Assembly: GCF_002979435.1 (NCBI RefSeq)
Contig: NZ_PCOV01000006.1
Coordinates: forward strand, 163,149-227,148
Direction: 5' to 3'
DNA: 64,000 nucleotides
From: Microbacterium sp. MYb66
GTDB taxonomy: Bacteria > Actinomycetota > Actinomycetes > Actinomycetales > Microbacteriaceae
Below the pieces are notes generated by a model. The model saw only the letters and a program-made list of their open reading frames with translations, ran no database searches and was not told the DNA's origin. The translations under genes and the position numbers were made by a program. Positions 1 to 7,966 of this stretch are shown here, piece by piece (within the stretch, counting starts at the first letter, position 1; every line of letters starts with the position of its first letter).

Positions 1-534
1 CGCTCCCCACTCCGACCCACTCGTCTCGGCGCCGTCACGATGGCGATGATCGCGGTCATGCTCGCGGGGTGCGCCCCGACACCGACGCCCACGCCGACAC
101 CGACCGCCCCGTTCGCCTCGGAGGAGGAAGCCTTCGCCGCAGCGGAAGAGACGTATCGGGCGTACACCGACGCTACGAACAGAACGGACCTGGACGATCC
201 CAAGACGTTTGCGCCTGTTTATGACTGGCTGGTCGGCGAGGCGCTGACCGCTGCAATCGAGAATTACGGCGAGTTTCACGCGGCCAAAATCACGCGCACA
301 GGTGCCTCTACGTTCGACACCTTTGATCCGACCAAATATTCGCCCACCAGGATCACGGTCCGGCTCTGTCTGGACGTATCGAACGTGGAACTCTTCGACG
401 CCACTGGCGCGTCCGCCGTTCCCGTTGACAGACCACCCCGTCGGCCAATCGAAGTCGAGTTCGTCCCGGCTGGCACTCCTACGACACTCGCCATCTCGTC
501 GACGATCCCGACAAGTGAGCACCCATGCGACTGA
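1..534 (+). CDS. Putative lipoprotein, 5' end outside window
   Basis: The reading frame is open from base 1. The first internal ATG is at 40, but the 13 codons before it are basic (Arg-rich) and look like the n-region of a signal peptide, so the true start probably lies upstream of the window. A hydrophobic stretch ends in the lipobox VMLAGC, followed by a Pro-Thr repeat spacer of the kind seen between a lipid anchor and a folded domain. The remaining ~140 residues (starting about FASEEEAF) resemble small secreted actinobacterial proteins, but I do not recognise a family. It overlaps the next gene by 10 bp, so the two are probably translationally coupled. Confidence 0.7.
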   Translation, partial: RSPLRPTRLGAVTMAMIAVMLAGCAPTPTPTPTPTAPFASEEEAFAAAEETYRAYTDATNRTDLDDPKTFAPVYDWLVGEALTAAIENYGEFHAAKITRTGASTFDTFDPTKYSPTRITVRLCLDVSNVELFDATGASAVPVDRPPRRPIEVEFVPAGTPTTLAISSTIPTSEHPCD

Positions 535-1304
535 ACAGGGAGCACATCGCGGCCATTTTCATGACAACGTGCATCTTGATACCTGCTGGTGAGCTCGACG
601 GCCCCCCACCTCAAACTGGCATCGAAGGCGCGTGGGCGTCTACTGGGAACAACACGGTCGTGATCTCCGGCACCCAGACCCAGCACGACGGACGCGCCAC
701 CCCGGACGACAACTCCCCCGGCCGCACCGAGCGTCCTGCAGAGCGCCCCCCGTGCGAGGTCACCGCCGCACGTATCGCGACCTGCGGTTTCGACGCAGTG
801 AAGGTGACGAACGAGGAAGGGCATCCGCTGACGATCACCGACCTCGCGCAGTTCGCCCCCAGTCCCACAACGACCACCGCCGAACCGAGCAATGCGGGTG
901 TCGCGGGCATGCCGTCGAACTTCGTGGCTCCGGCTTCCGTGCAGACCCGGAGCGGTGATCTGTTCGGCCGTCCCGTCGCCGTCCGCTTCACGCCCGCCGG
1001 CTTCGACTTCGACTACGGCGACGGCACCAGCGCCACCACGCGCAGCGGCGGTCAGACTTGGGCCGCGCTCGGCCAGGCGCCGTTCACCCCGACCCCGACG
1101 AGCCATTCCTACCGAGGCCGCGGCATCTACGCGGCGCACGTCACCGTCCGGTACACGGCGGAGGTGGACATCGGCGGCGGCTGGTTCCCGATCTCCGGCG
1201 AGCTGTCGATCGTCGGCGCCGCGCAGCAGATCCGGATCTTCGAGGCGCACACAGCGCTGGTCGCCCGAACCTGCGCCGAGCAGCCTGCGGCTCCGGGATG
1301 CTGA
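525..1304 (+). CDS. Exported PKD-like protein of unknown function
   Basis: A 259-residue protein whose ATG lies inside the end of the preceding lipoprotein gene. The N-terminus (MRLNREHIAAIFMTTCILI) looks like a weak signal peptide. The middle is low complexity and the C-terminal half contains FDYGDGTS and an SHSYRGRGIYAAHVTV stretch, the two hallmark strands of PKD-type beta-sandwich domains (YGDG, then a Y-containing strand). It ends with a Cys-containing tail (TCAEQPAAPGC), possibly a disulfide. Function unknown; the coupled lipoprotein may be its partner at the cell surface. The PKD reading is from motif recognition only. Confidence 0.65.
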   Translation: MRLNREHIAAIFMTTCILIPAGELDGPPPQTGIEGAWASTGNNTVVISGTQTQHDGRATPDDNSPGRTERPAERPPCEVTAARIATCGFDAVKVTNEEGHPLTITDLAQFAPSPTTTTAEPSNAGVAGMPSNFVAPASVQTRSGDLFGRPVAVRFTPAGFDFDYGDGTSATTRSGGQTWAALGQAPFTPTPTSHSYRGRGIYAAHVTVRYTAEVDIGGGWFPISGELSIVGAAQQIRIFEAHTALVARTCAEQPAAPGC

Positions 1305-1358
1305 ACGCGTCAGCCGTCAAACCCGCGCCCGAATCTCCGCCACGCGTCGACGGCGGCG

Positions 1359-2084
1359 CTAGCGCACGACCCTCAGGATGACGGGGGCTCCATCGGCGTC
1401 GACGTGATCCGCGAGAGTCAGAACCTCGTCCGGCGCGACGCCCTCGGCCGAAACGAAGGTGATCTGCGGCACGAGGTCCCTCGTGCAGATGGTGTCCGTA
1501 TGCGAGTGCAGCCGGACGACACCCTCCTTCTCGCTCGTGGCGTCGAACTCGCCGGAACCCGGCATGCATGTCGACGATCCCCAGGTCAGTACGGCGAGCT
1601 CGCCCTCTTCGATCCATGCAGCGGCGGGCACCTGCGCCGACGGACGGTCGGCCGGCTGGATCTCGCCATCCTCGAGGCCCGCCAGCGTGAGTTCGGTGGT
1701 CTCGCCCCCTGCCTCGGTCAGGGTCAGTTCCACAGGACGCGACGAATCGAACCCCGCGGGCAACCCGATGTAGGTCCCGTGGGCCGTCCGCACGGTCGCG
1801 CATATCTCGTCCTCTCCGGCGACGAGCACGATGTCGAGAGACTGCTCACCCGCGACGATGTCGCCGATCTGCGGCGCGCATGCGTCGCCCCAGGTCTTGA
1901 TGACGAACGAGGTCGCGTCGAGCCACGCGGCTCGCGGCGCCGACGACTCGTCAGCGACGACCGGGTCGGCCGTGGACTCGGGGGTGGGCGAGGTCCCCGC
2001 CGCCGTCGCGCATCCGGTCAGCACGGCGGCCAGCACCAGTCCGCCCAGGACGACAGACGAGCACGCACGCAGAGAGATTGTCAT
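1359..2084 (-). CDS. Putative lipoprotein of unknown function
   Basis: A 241-residue protein with a short basic/hydrophobic N-terminus ending in LAAVLTGC, so a lipoprotein with Cys25 as the lipidated residue. A Ser/Thr/Pro-rich linker follows, then a domain with four well-spaced cysteines (DACAPQIG, EDEICATV, STCMPGSG, DTICTRDL) that could form two disulfides outside the cell. The family is not recognised. It is transcribed divergently from the exonuclease gene and convergently with the PKD-like gene; there is no clear terminator between 1305 and 1358. Confidence 0.7.
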   Translation of the reverse strand: MTISLRACSSVVLGGLVLAAVLTGCATAAGTSPTPESTADPVVADESSAPRAAWLDATSFVIKTWGDACAPQIGDIVAGEQSLDIVLVAGEDEICATVRTAHGTYIGLPAGFDSSRPVELTLTEAGGETTELTLAGLEDGEIQPADRPSAQVPAAAWIEEGELAVLTWGSSTCMPGSGEFDATSEKEGVVRLHSHTDTICTRDLVPQITFVSAEGVAPDEVLTLADHVDADGAPVILRVVR

Positions 2085-2170
2085 ACCTGCGAGTGTCGAG
2101 AGCGGTCGAACCGTCTCAGATGCCCGAGCCGGCCCCGTCTCCCCCGGACCGGCGTGCGAGACTGTGGTTC

Positions 2171-3109
2171 GTGACCGATCGCCTGATGCTGCTCGACACC
2201 GCCAGCCTGTACTTCCGCGCCTTCTACGGGGTCCCAGACAAGGTGACCGCGCCGGACGGGTCGCCGATCAACGCCGCGCGGGGCCTGCTCGACATCATCG
2301 CCAAGCTCGTCACTCTGTATCAGCCCACGCATGTGATCGCCTGCTGGGACGACGACTGGCGCCCCCAGTGGCGGGTCGATCTCATCCCGAGCTACAAGAC
2401 GCACCGTGTCGTCGAGGTCGTCGTCAGCGGACCGGACATCGAAGAGGTACCCGACCCGCTCGAGGCGCAGATCCCGCTCATCCGCGAGACGCTCGCCGCC
2501 ATCGGCATCCCCATCATCGGTATCGCCGACCACGAGGCCGACGACGTCATCGGAACGCTCGCGACGCACGCCACGATGCCGGTCGACATCGTCACCGGCG
2601 ACCGGGACCTCTTCCAGCTCGTGGATGACGCCCGCGACGTCCGGGTGATCTACACCGCGCGAGGCATGAGCAACCTCGAGATCGTGACCGACGCCACGGT
2701 GGTCGCGAAGTACGGAGTTCTCCCGTCCCAGTACGCGGACTTCGCCACGATGCGCGGCGACGCGTCCGACGGTCTGCCCGGAGTGGCCGGCGTCGGCGAG
2801 AAGACGGCCGCCACCCTGCTCCAGACGCACAGTGACCTCGAGGGCATCCGGGCCGCAGCCGAAGCAGGAGAGGGAATGAGTGCGGGCGTGCGCGCGAAGA
2901 TCCTCGCCGCCTCCGCCTACCTCGACGTGGCTCCCACCGTGGTGGCGGTGGCCACCTCGCTGCCGATCACCGACCCCGGCATCCCTCTGCGCGTGCTCGA
3001 CCCGTCCGAAGTGGACGCGGCGTCCGCTCTCGCCGAGAGATGGAATCTCGGCGGTTCGATGACGCGCGCGGTCGCCGCGGTGTCGAACGCCGCCCTCCCC
3101 ACGAACTGA
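2171..3109 (+). CDS. 5'-3' exonuclease (PolA N-terminal-like)
   Basis: A 312-residue stand-alone homologue of the 5'-3' exonuclease (FEN/PIN-like) domain of DNA polymerase I. Visible family motifs are MLLDTASLYFRAF at the N-terminus (metal-binding Asp), HEADDVIGTLA, GDRDLFQLV and RGDASDGLPGVAGVGEKTA, the last being the helix-hairpin-helix DNA-binding element. The length matches a complete nuclease with no polymerase domain, so it is not a truncated polA; actinobacteria often carry such a copy. The open frame extends to 2078, but the family starts near VTDRLMLLD. GTG 2171 was chosen; ATG 2186 is an alternative. It is convergent with the PHP gene, 17 bp away. Confidence 0.88.
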   Translation: MTDRLMLLDTASLYFRAFYGVPDKVTAPDGSPINAARGLLDIIAKLVTLYQPTHVIACWDDDWRPQWRVDLIPSYKTHRVVEVVVSGPDIEEVPDPLEAQIPLIRETLAAIGIPIIGIADHEADDVIGTLATHATMPVDIVTGDRDLFQLVDDARDVRVIYTARGMSNLEIVTDATVVAKYGVLPSQYADFATMRGDASDGLPGVAGVGEKTAATLLQTHSDLEGIRAAAEAGEGMSAGVRAKILAASAYLDVAPTVVAVATSLPITDPGIPLRVLDPSEVDAASALAERWNLGGSMTRAVAAVSNAALPTN

Positions 3110-3126
3110 CGTCGGGATCGGACCGC

Positions 3127-4113
3127 TCACTCCGCCCAGCCGAGCAACCGCGAAAGACCCCAGGTCGTCACGATCCGCGATGCCGGGATCCCCGCGCGCT
3201 CCGCACGTTCCGCCCCGTGGTCGAGCAGCGAGAGCTGTCCGGGGGCGTGCGCGTCGGAGTCGATCGAGAACAGGCATCCGGCCTCGAGGGCGATCGCGAT
3301 CAGCTCGTCCGGCGGGTCCTGCCGTTCCGGTCGCGAGTTGATCTCGACCGCCACGCCGTTCTCGGCACAGGCGGCGAAGACCGCTGCTGCGTCGAACTCC
3401 GATTGCGGCCGAGTGCCGCGATCCCCCTGCACGAGCCTGCCCGTGCAGTGCCCGAGCACATTGACCCGCGGATGCGCCACCGCGGCGAGCATCCGCGCCG
3501 TCATGGGTCGCGCGTCCATGCGCAGCTTGGAATGCACCGACGCGACCACGATGTCCAGCTCCGCGAGCAGCGAGTCCTCCTGGTCGAGGGCGCCGTCCTC
3601 GAGGATGTCGACCTCGATTCCGGCGAGCAGAGTGAAGCCGTCGCCGGACTCCGCACGCACCAATGGAATCTGCTCGCGGAGGCGCTCAGCCGACAGCCCC
3701 CGCGCGACCCGCAGCCTGGGCGAGTGATCCGTGATCGCCTGGTACTCGTGTCCTTGCGCCCGAGCGGCGGCGGCCATCACGGGGATCGACGTCGTGCCGT
3801 CGGACCAGTCGGTGTGCGCGTGCAGATCGCCCCGGAGCTTCGCCCGCAGTTCGGACACCCGCTCCGGCTCCACCTCCCCGCGAAGCTCCACGAGATATTC
3901 GGGTGTCCGCCCCGCCTGGGCCTGGCGGATCACGGCGAACGTGGACTCGCCGATTCCTTTGGCCGCACGCAGCCGCGTGGGGTCGTCCCTGACGTCGTCC
4001 GGCAGATCCTGCAGAGTCGCGGCAGCCTGACGAAAAGCCTTGGCTCGATACCGCGACGCCCGCTCCCGCTCCAGTAGCGAAGCGATCTCGAGCAGGGCAT
4101 CGACGGGATCCAT
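3127..4113 (-). CDS. PHP-domain phosphoesterase with N-terminal HhH region
   Basis: A 328-residue protein. Residues 1-85 resemble the helical helix-hairpin-helix region found upstream of PHP domains in PolX-type proteins (RYRAKAFRQAA, then AAKGIGEST). The PHP metallophosphoesterase domain begins at DLHAHTDWSDGTTS, about residue 96, with further metal-ligand motifs ITDHSPR, GIEVDIL, SVHSK and DSDAHAPGQ. There is no polymerase domain. Substrate unknown; families of this layout are annotated as PHP-domain or histidinol-phosphatase-like proteins. Start at 4113 rather than 4158 because an AGGAG ribosome-binding site lies just upstream and the extension has no domain content. It begins 2 bp after trpD ends, so the two probably form an operon. 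Confidence 0.85.
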   Translation of the reverse strand: MDPVDALLEIASLLERERASRYRAKAFRQAAATLQDLPDDVRDDPTRLRAAKGIGESTFAVIRQAQAGRTPEYLVELRGEVEPERVSELRAKLRGDLHAHTDWSDGTTSIPVMAAAARAQGHEYQAITDHSPRLRVARGLSAERLREQIPLVRAESGDGFTLLAGIEVDILEDGALDQEDSLLAELDIVVASVHSKLRMDARPMTARMLAAVAHPRVNVLGHCTGRLVQGDRGTRPQSEFDAAAVFAACAENGVAVEINSRPERQDPPDELIAIALEAGCLFSIDSDAHAPGQLSLLDHGAERAERAGIPASRIVTTWGLSRLLGWAE

Positions 4114-4115
4114 GA

Positions 4116-5186
4116 TCACTCCTGGGGGGAGGCCAACTCGCGACTCACGCCGATCCACTGATCCAGCTTCGCCAGCGCGCGTCCGTCGTCGACGGCAGCG
4201 GTCGCCTTCTCATACGCCTCGCGGAGGCGCTCCAGGATCGGGCGCTGCACCTGACCGGCGTCCTGGGAGAGTTCGAACGCCACGATCCCCGCTGCTGCGT
4301 TGAGGAGCACGATGTCTCGCACCGCGCCGGTCTCCCCTGCCAGCGTGCGCCGGAGGACCTCCGCATTGTGCTGCGGCGATCCGCCGATCAGGTCGGAGAG
4401 ATCGGCGATCGGGATGCCGAGGTCGCGCGGGTCGAGGTCGTGCTCGTGGATATCTCCTCGCGTGACTTCCCAGATGCGGCTGTGTCCGGTGGTCGTGAGC
4501 TCGTCGAGCCCGTCATCGCCACGGAAGACGAGCGCCGTCGCCCCGCGGGTCCGGAACACGCCGGTGATCAGCGGGACGCGCTCGATCTGAGCGACACCCA
4601 CGGCGTTGGCCTCGGCGCGCGCGGGGTTGCAGAGCGGCCCGAGCATGTTGAAGACGGTGGGTACGCCGAGCTGTGCGCGGACCGGGCCCGCGTGCTTGAA
4701 CCCGGGGTGGAAGGCACCGGCCCACGCGAACGTGATTCCCGTGCGGTCGAGGATGGATGCGACGGCCGCAGGGTCGAGCGACAGCTCGAGTCCCAGTGCC
4801 CCGAGGACATCGGACGAGCCGGAGGCTGAGCTCGCCGCACGGTTGCCGTGCTTGACGACCGGCACTCCCGTCGCACCGATGATGATGGCAGCGGTGGTCG
4901 AGACGTTCACCGTGCCGACGCGGTCGCCTCCGGTCCCGACGATGTCGAGCACGTCGGGCGACACGGGGAGCGGCACGGCCGCCTCGAGGATCGCGTCGCG
5001 GAACCCGACGATCTCGTCGATCGTCTCGCCCTTGGCCCGGAGCGCGACGAGGAATCCGGCGAGCTGAGCCTCGGTGACACCACCCTGCATGATCTGGCGC
5101 ATCGCCCACGTGGACTCCCAGACGCTGAGATCACGACGCTCCAGCAGAGAGGTGAGCACGTCGGACCAGGTCAGCGAATCAGCCAT
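4116..5186 (-). CDS. trpD: Anthranilate phosphoribosyltransferase
   Basis: A 356-residue enzyme transferring phosphoribose from PRPP to anthranilate in tryptophan synthesis. It has the glycine-rich PRPP loop GTGGD (residues 84-88), followed by NVST and the KHGNRAASSASGSSD anthranilate-site stretch (112-126), and the RTLAGETGAVRDIVLLNAA region near the C-terminus. Length is normal. The frame extends to 5276, but the family starts at MADSLTW; a TAGGAT hexamer ends 7 nt before this ATG, suggesting a leaderless mRNA. The other trp genes are absent here. In other actinobacteria trpD likewise sits apart from the trp operon, beside the cytochrome oxidase genes. Confidence 0.95.
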   Translation of the reverse strand: MADSLTWSDVLTSLLERRDLSVWESTWAMRQIMQGGVTEAQLAGFLVALRAKGETIDEIVGFRDAILEAAVPLPVSPDVLDIVGTGGDRVGTVNVSTTAAIIIGATGVPVVKHGNRAASSASGSSDVLGALGLELSLDPAAVASILDRTGITFAWAGAFHPGFKHAGPVRAQLGVPTVFNMLGPLCNPARAEANAVGVAQIERVPLITGVFRTRGATALVFRGDDGLDELTTTGHSRIWEVTRGDIHEHDLDPRDLGIPIADLSDLIGGSPQHNAEVLRRTLAGETGAVRDIVLLNAAAGIVAFELSQDAGQVQRPILERLREAYEKATAAVDDGRALAKLDQWIGVSRELASPQE

Positions 5187-5193
5187 GTGTGCG

Positions 5194-5199
5194 ATCCTA
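5194..5199 (-). promoter_or_regulatory. Putative -10 of trpD, leaderless spacing
   Basis: TAGGAT on the - strand, separated from the trpD ATG (5186) by 7 nt. Transcription would start at or next to the start codon. No good -35 was identified. Confidence 0.5.
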
Positions 5200-5295
5200 T
5201 CGGCGCGGAGAAAACATGCAGATGCTTCCTGGCGGGCGGGCACTCGACGCCGATCCCCTGTTTCCCGCGGATTCACCGGGTATTCGCAGCGTTTT

Positions 5296-5311
5296 CTTAG
5301 GGTCCCCTAAG
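5296..5311. promoter_or_regulatory. Palindrome CTTAGGG-TC-CCCTAAG upstream of ctaE
   Basis: A perfect inverted repeat with 7-bp arms and a 2-bp centre in the 192-bp trpD/ctaE intergenic region, 67 bp before the ctaE start and 109 bp before the trpD start. It resembles a dimeric repressor operator more than a terminator, because it has no U-tract and a very short loop. The binding protein is unknown. Confidence 0.45.
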
Positions 5312-5366
5312 TCGAAGACGGGCGAATCGAGGGCCGTCAGTGCAAGAATCACGCCCGCGGATCGGC

Positions 5367-5372
5367 CATAAT
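5367..5372 (+). promoter_or_regulatory. Putative -10 of the ctaE-qcrCAB operon
   Basis: CATAAT ends 6 nt before the GTG of ctaE. The intervening GGAGGG is too close to the GTG to be a normally spaced ribosome-binding site, so leaderless initiation at 5379 is the simpler reading. Confidence 0.45.
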
Positions 5373-5378
5373 GGAGGG

Positions 5379-6032
5379 GTGACGACCTCAGCGACGTATG
5401 CCCCGGCGGCGAGAACGATTAAGCGGCCCAACCCGGTAGCTGTCGGCACCATTGTGTGGCTCGGCAGTGAGGTGATGTTCTTCGCGGGACTCTTCGCGAT
5501 CTACTTCACCCTCCGCAGCACCTCCCCCGAGCTGTGGGCAGACCGGACCGAGCTGCTGAACGTTCCGTTCGCCGCAGTCAACACTGCGATCCTGGTCCTC
5601 TCCTCGTTCACGTGCCAGATGGGTGTGTTCGCGGCAGAAGACCTGCAGCCCTACAAGATCGGCAAGGGGCAGAAGAACGGCGCCGGCCGCCGTCGCCTCT
5701 TCGGCTGGGGCATGGTCGAGTGGTTCTTCCTCACTTTCGCCCTCGGTGCGATCTTCGTCTCCGGCCAGGTGTGGGAGTACGCGCAGCTGGTCGCTGAAGG
5801 CATGCCGATCAACGCGGACTCGTATGCCTCCGCCTTCTACCTGACGACCGGCTTCCACGCCCTGCACGTCACGGGTGGCCTCGTCGCGTTCCTGCTCGTC
5901 ATCGGCCGTGCGTACGCCGTCAAGAACTTCCGGCACAAGGAGGCGACCTCCTCGATCGTGGTGTCCTACTACTGGCACTTCGTCGACGTCGTCTGGATCG
6001 TGCTGTTCCTCGTTATCTACTTCCTGAAATAA
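5379..6032 (+). CDS. ctaE: Cytochrome c oxidase subunit III
   Basis: A 217-residue membrane protein with five hydrophobic segments, the usual number for actinobacterial subunit III. Family features include [19 protein letters not shown] at the first helix, the [11 protein letters not shown] helix and the C-terminal [15 protein letters not shown] signature. It is part of the aa3 terminal oxidase, which in actinobacteria associates with the bcc complex. GTG 5379 was chosen over GTG 5340 because the homologous region begins near TTSATYAP and a -10-like hexamer precedes it. It leads the operon ctaE-qcrC-qcrA-qcrB, with 20 bp to qcrC. Confidence 0.95.
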   Translation: MTTSATYAPAARTIKRPNPVAVGTIVWLGSEVMFFAGLFAIYFTLRSTSPELWADRTELLNVPFAAVNTAILVLSSFTCQMGVFAAEDLQPYKIGKGQKNGAGRRRLFGWGMVEWFFLTFALGAIFVSGQVWEYAQLVAEGMPINADSYASAFYLTTGFHALHVTGGLVAFLLVIGRAYAVKNFRHKEATSSIVVSYYWHFVDVVWIVLFLVIYFLK

Positions 6033-6052
6033 GAGCGGAGCTGATCCCCGAG

Positions 6053-6853
6053 ATGGCACGAGAGAAGAAGCGCCGTTCCAGCGGTCGTCGCAGCCCTTTG
6101 GCGGCGGCCGCGCTCATCGGAGCAGGCCTCATGATCACGGGCGCCGTGTACGCCGGTGCGTCCGCTGCGTTCGCGGCGAGCGACACCCCGTCCGCGTCGA
6201 CCCAGCTGACCGTCGAAGACGGCGAGAAGCTGTTCCAGGCGAACTGCGCGACCTGCCACGGCCTCGACCTGCAGGGAACGGCCAACGGCCCGAGCCTCTA
6301 CGGCGTCGGTGAGCTGGCCACCGAGTTCCAGCTGTCGACCGGTCGCATGCCTCTGCAGATGCAGGGTCCGCAGGCGCCACAGAAGACACCGCAGTTCACC
6401 GAAGACCAGATCCTCGCGATCTCGTCCTTCGTGCAGTCCGAGGCCCCCGGTCCGACCTTCCCTGCCGACCACATCCTGGACGGCGAGGGCGACGTGTCCA
6501 ACGGCGCCGAGCTGTTCCGCGTCAACTGCGCGATGTGCCACAACGTGGCCGCCGCCGGTGGAGCGCTCACCGAGGGCAAGTACGCCCCGGGGCTTCAGGA
6601 GACCAGCGCGCTGCACATGTACGCGGCCATGGTCACCGGCCCGCAGAACATGCCGGTCTTCGGCGACATGAACCTGTCCGACGAGGACAAGCGCGACATC
6701 ATCTCGGCTCTGCTCTTCCAGCAGCAGTCGGTGCAGGTCGGCGGATTCTCGCTCGGTTCGCTCGGTCCGGTCTCCGAGGGCCTGTTCGTGTGGATCTTCG
6801 GCATCGGCGCGCTCGTCGCCGTGACCGTGTGGATCACGGCGAAGTCCAACTGA
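6053..6853 (+). CDS. qcrC: Diheme cytochrome c subunit of the bcc complex
   Basis: A 266-residue membrane-bound cytochrome c. An Arg/Lys-rich N-terminus and signal-anchor helix (about 15-41) are followed by two c-type heme motifs, CATCH (Cys65-His69) and CAMCH (Cys159-His163), then a C-terminal helix (about 240-262) that anchors the protein. Axial Met candidates lie in RMPLQMQG and NMPVFGDM. Two hemes in one subunit is the actinobacterial arrangement; it replaces a soluble cytochrome c and passes electrons directly to the CuA site of CtaC. It lies between ctaE and qcrA, with a 36-bp gap to qcrA. Confidence 0.96.
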   Translation: MAREKKRRSSGRRSPLAAAALIGAGLMITGAVYAGASAAFAASDTPSASTQLTVEDGEKLFQANCATCHGLDLQGTANGPSLYGVGELATEFQLSTGRMPLQMQGPQAPQKTPQFTEDQILAISSFVQSEAPGPTFPADHILDGEGDVSNGAELFRVNCAMCHNVAAAGGALTEGKYAPGLQETSALHMYAAMVTGPQNMPVFGDMNLSDEDKRDIISALLFQQQSVQVGGFSLGSLGPVSEGLFVWIFGIGALVAVTVWITAKSN

Positions 6854-6889
6854 CGCTTATTCATCGAAGAGGAACGTACGAGGAGCACC

Positions 6890-7966
6890 ATGGCACACGA
6901 CGACGACTCGCAGGCTCTTGACAGGGCCTACCAGCCCTCTCCGGGGCTGGGTGTCGCAGTCAGCGATCCCGTGCAGAACCCCGGGCTTCCGCCGCATCGC
7001 GAGCGGATGACCGACAAGGACCCGCGCGCTGAGAAGGCCGCTGTCCGCACCGTCTACACGCTGTTCTACCTCTCGCTCGCCGGCAGCATCTGGGCGGTCG
7101 CCGCCTACATGCTGTTCCCGATCGAGAGCGGCGCGCTCATCGACATCCGGCAGAACAACCTCTTCATCGGTCTCGGCATCGCTCTCGCGTTGCTGGCCCT
7201 CGGCATCGGTGCGATCCACTGGTCCAAGGCCCTGATGTCCGACAAGGAGTTCATCGAGCACCGCCACCCCACCCGCGGAAAGGACGCGACACGCGAGGCG
7301 GCCATCAAGGCCTTCGCCGATGCGAACGAGGAGTCCGGCTTCGGGCGTCGTTCGATGATCCGCAACTCGCTGTTCGCCGCCATCGTCGCCTCGATCATCC
7401 CGGGCGTGACGCTGTTCCGTGGTCTCGCACCGCACTCGACGCCGGAAGACCCCACCGCGGGCGACCCGGTCGTGCTGCTCAAGCACACGATGTGGGAAGA
7501 GGGCGCCCGCCTGGTCCGCGATCCCGACGGCACCCCGATCCGTGCTGCGGATGTGACGCTGGGTTCCGCGTTCCACGTCATCCCCGAAGAGCTCGCCTCC
7601 CTCAGCCACCACGACGGCTACCTCGAGGAGAAGGCCAAGGCCATCGTCCTGATGATGCGTCTGCGGCCCGAGCAGCTGATCGAGGCTGAAGACCGCAAGG
7701 ACTGGTCCTACGACGGCATCGTCGCTTATTCCAAGGTCTGCACGCACGTCGGATGCCCGGTGGCTCTGTACGAGCAGCAGACGCACCACCTGCTGTGCCC
7801 GTGCCACCAGTCGCAGTTCGACGTCACGGACCACGCAAAGGTCATCTTCGGCCCGGCGGCACGTCCGCTGCCGCAGCTGCCCATCACCGTCGATGACGAG
7901 GGCTACCTGGTCGCACGCAGCGACTTCAAGGAACCCGTCGGCCCGAGCTTCTGGGAGCGCCATTGA
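6890..7966 (+). CDS. qcrA: Rieske iron-sulfur subunit of the bcc complex
   Basis: A 358-residue Rieske protein with three N-terminal membrane helices (about 56-76, 91-110 and 160-178), then the periplasmic-side 2Fe-2S domain. Cluster ligands are in CTHVGC (Cys284, His286) and CPCHQS (Cys303, His306); Cys289 and Cys305 would form the stabilising disulfide. A twin-arginine pair (GRRSMIRN, about 152) sits before the third helix, as in actinobacterial Rieske proteins whose last helix is inserted by the Tat system. The stop codon overlaps the TTG start of qcrB, indicating coupled translation. Confidence 0.96.
   Translation: MAHDDDSQALDRAYQPSPGLGVAVSDPVQNPGLPPHRERMTDKDPRAEKAAVRTVYTLFYLSLAGSIWAVAAYMLFPIESGALIDIRQNNLFIGLGIALALLALGIGAIHWSKALMSDKEFIEHRHPTRGKDATREAAIKAFADANEESGFGRRSMIRNSLFAAIVASIIPGVTLFRGLAPHSTPEDPTAGDPVVLLKHTMWEEGARLVRDPDGTPIRAADVTLGSAFHVIPEELASLSHHDGYLEEKAKAIVLMMRLRPEQLIEAEDRKDWSYDGIVAYSKVCTHVGCPVALYEQQTHHLLCPCHQSQFDVTDHAKVIFGPAARPLPQLPITVDDEGYLVARSDFKEPVGPSFWERH

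Noticed and set aside
2171..3109. Truncated DNA polymerase I
   Set aside because: All motifs of the 5'-3' exonuclease are present, there is a normal stop and no polymerase remnant follows; stand-alone copies are known in actinobacteria.
5296..5311. DtxR/IdeR iron box
   Set aside because: Half-sites TTAGG/CCTAA match, but the dyad is 16 bp, whereas the DtxR/IdeR box is a 19-bp element with a conserved centre. Kept only as an unassigned palindrome.
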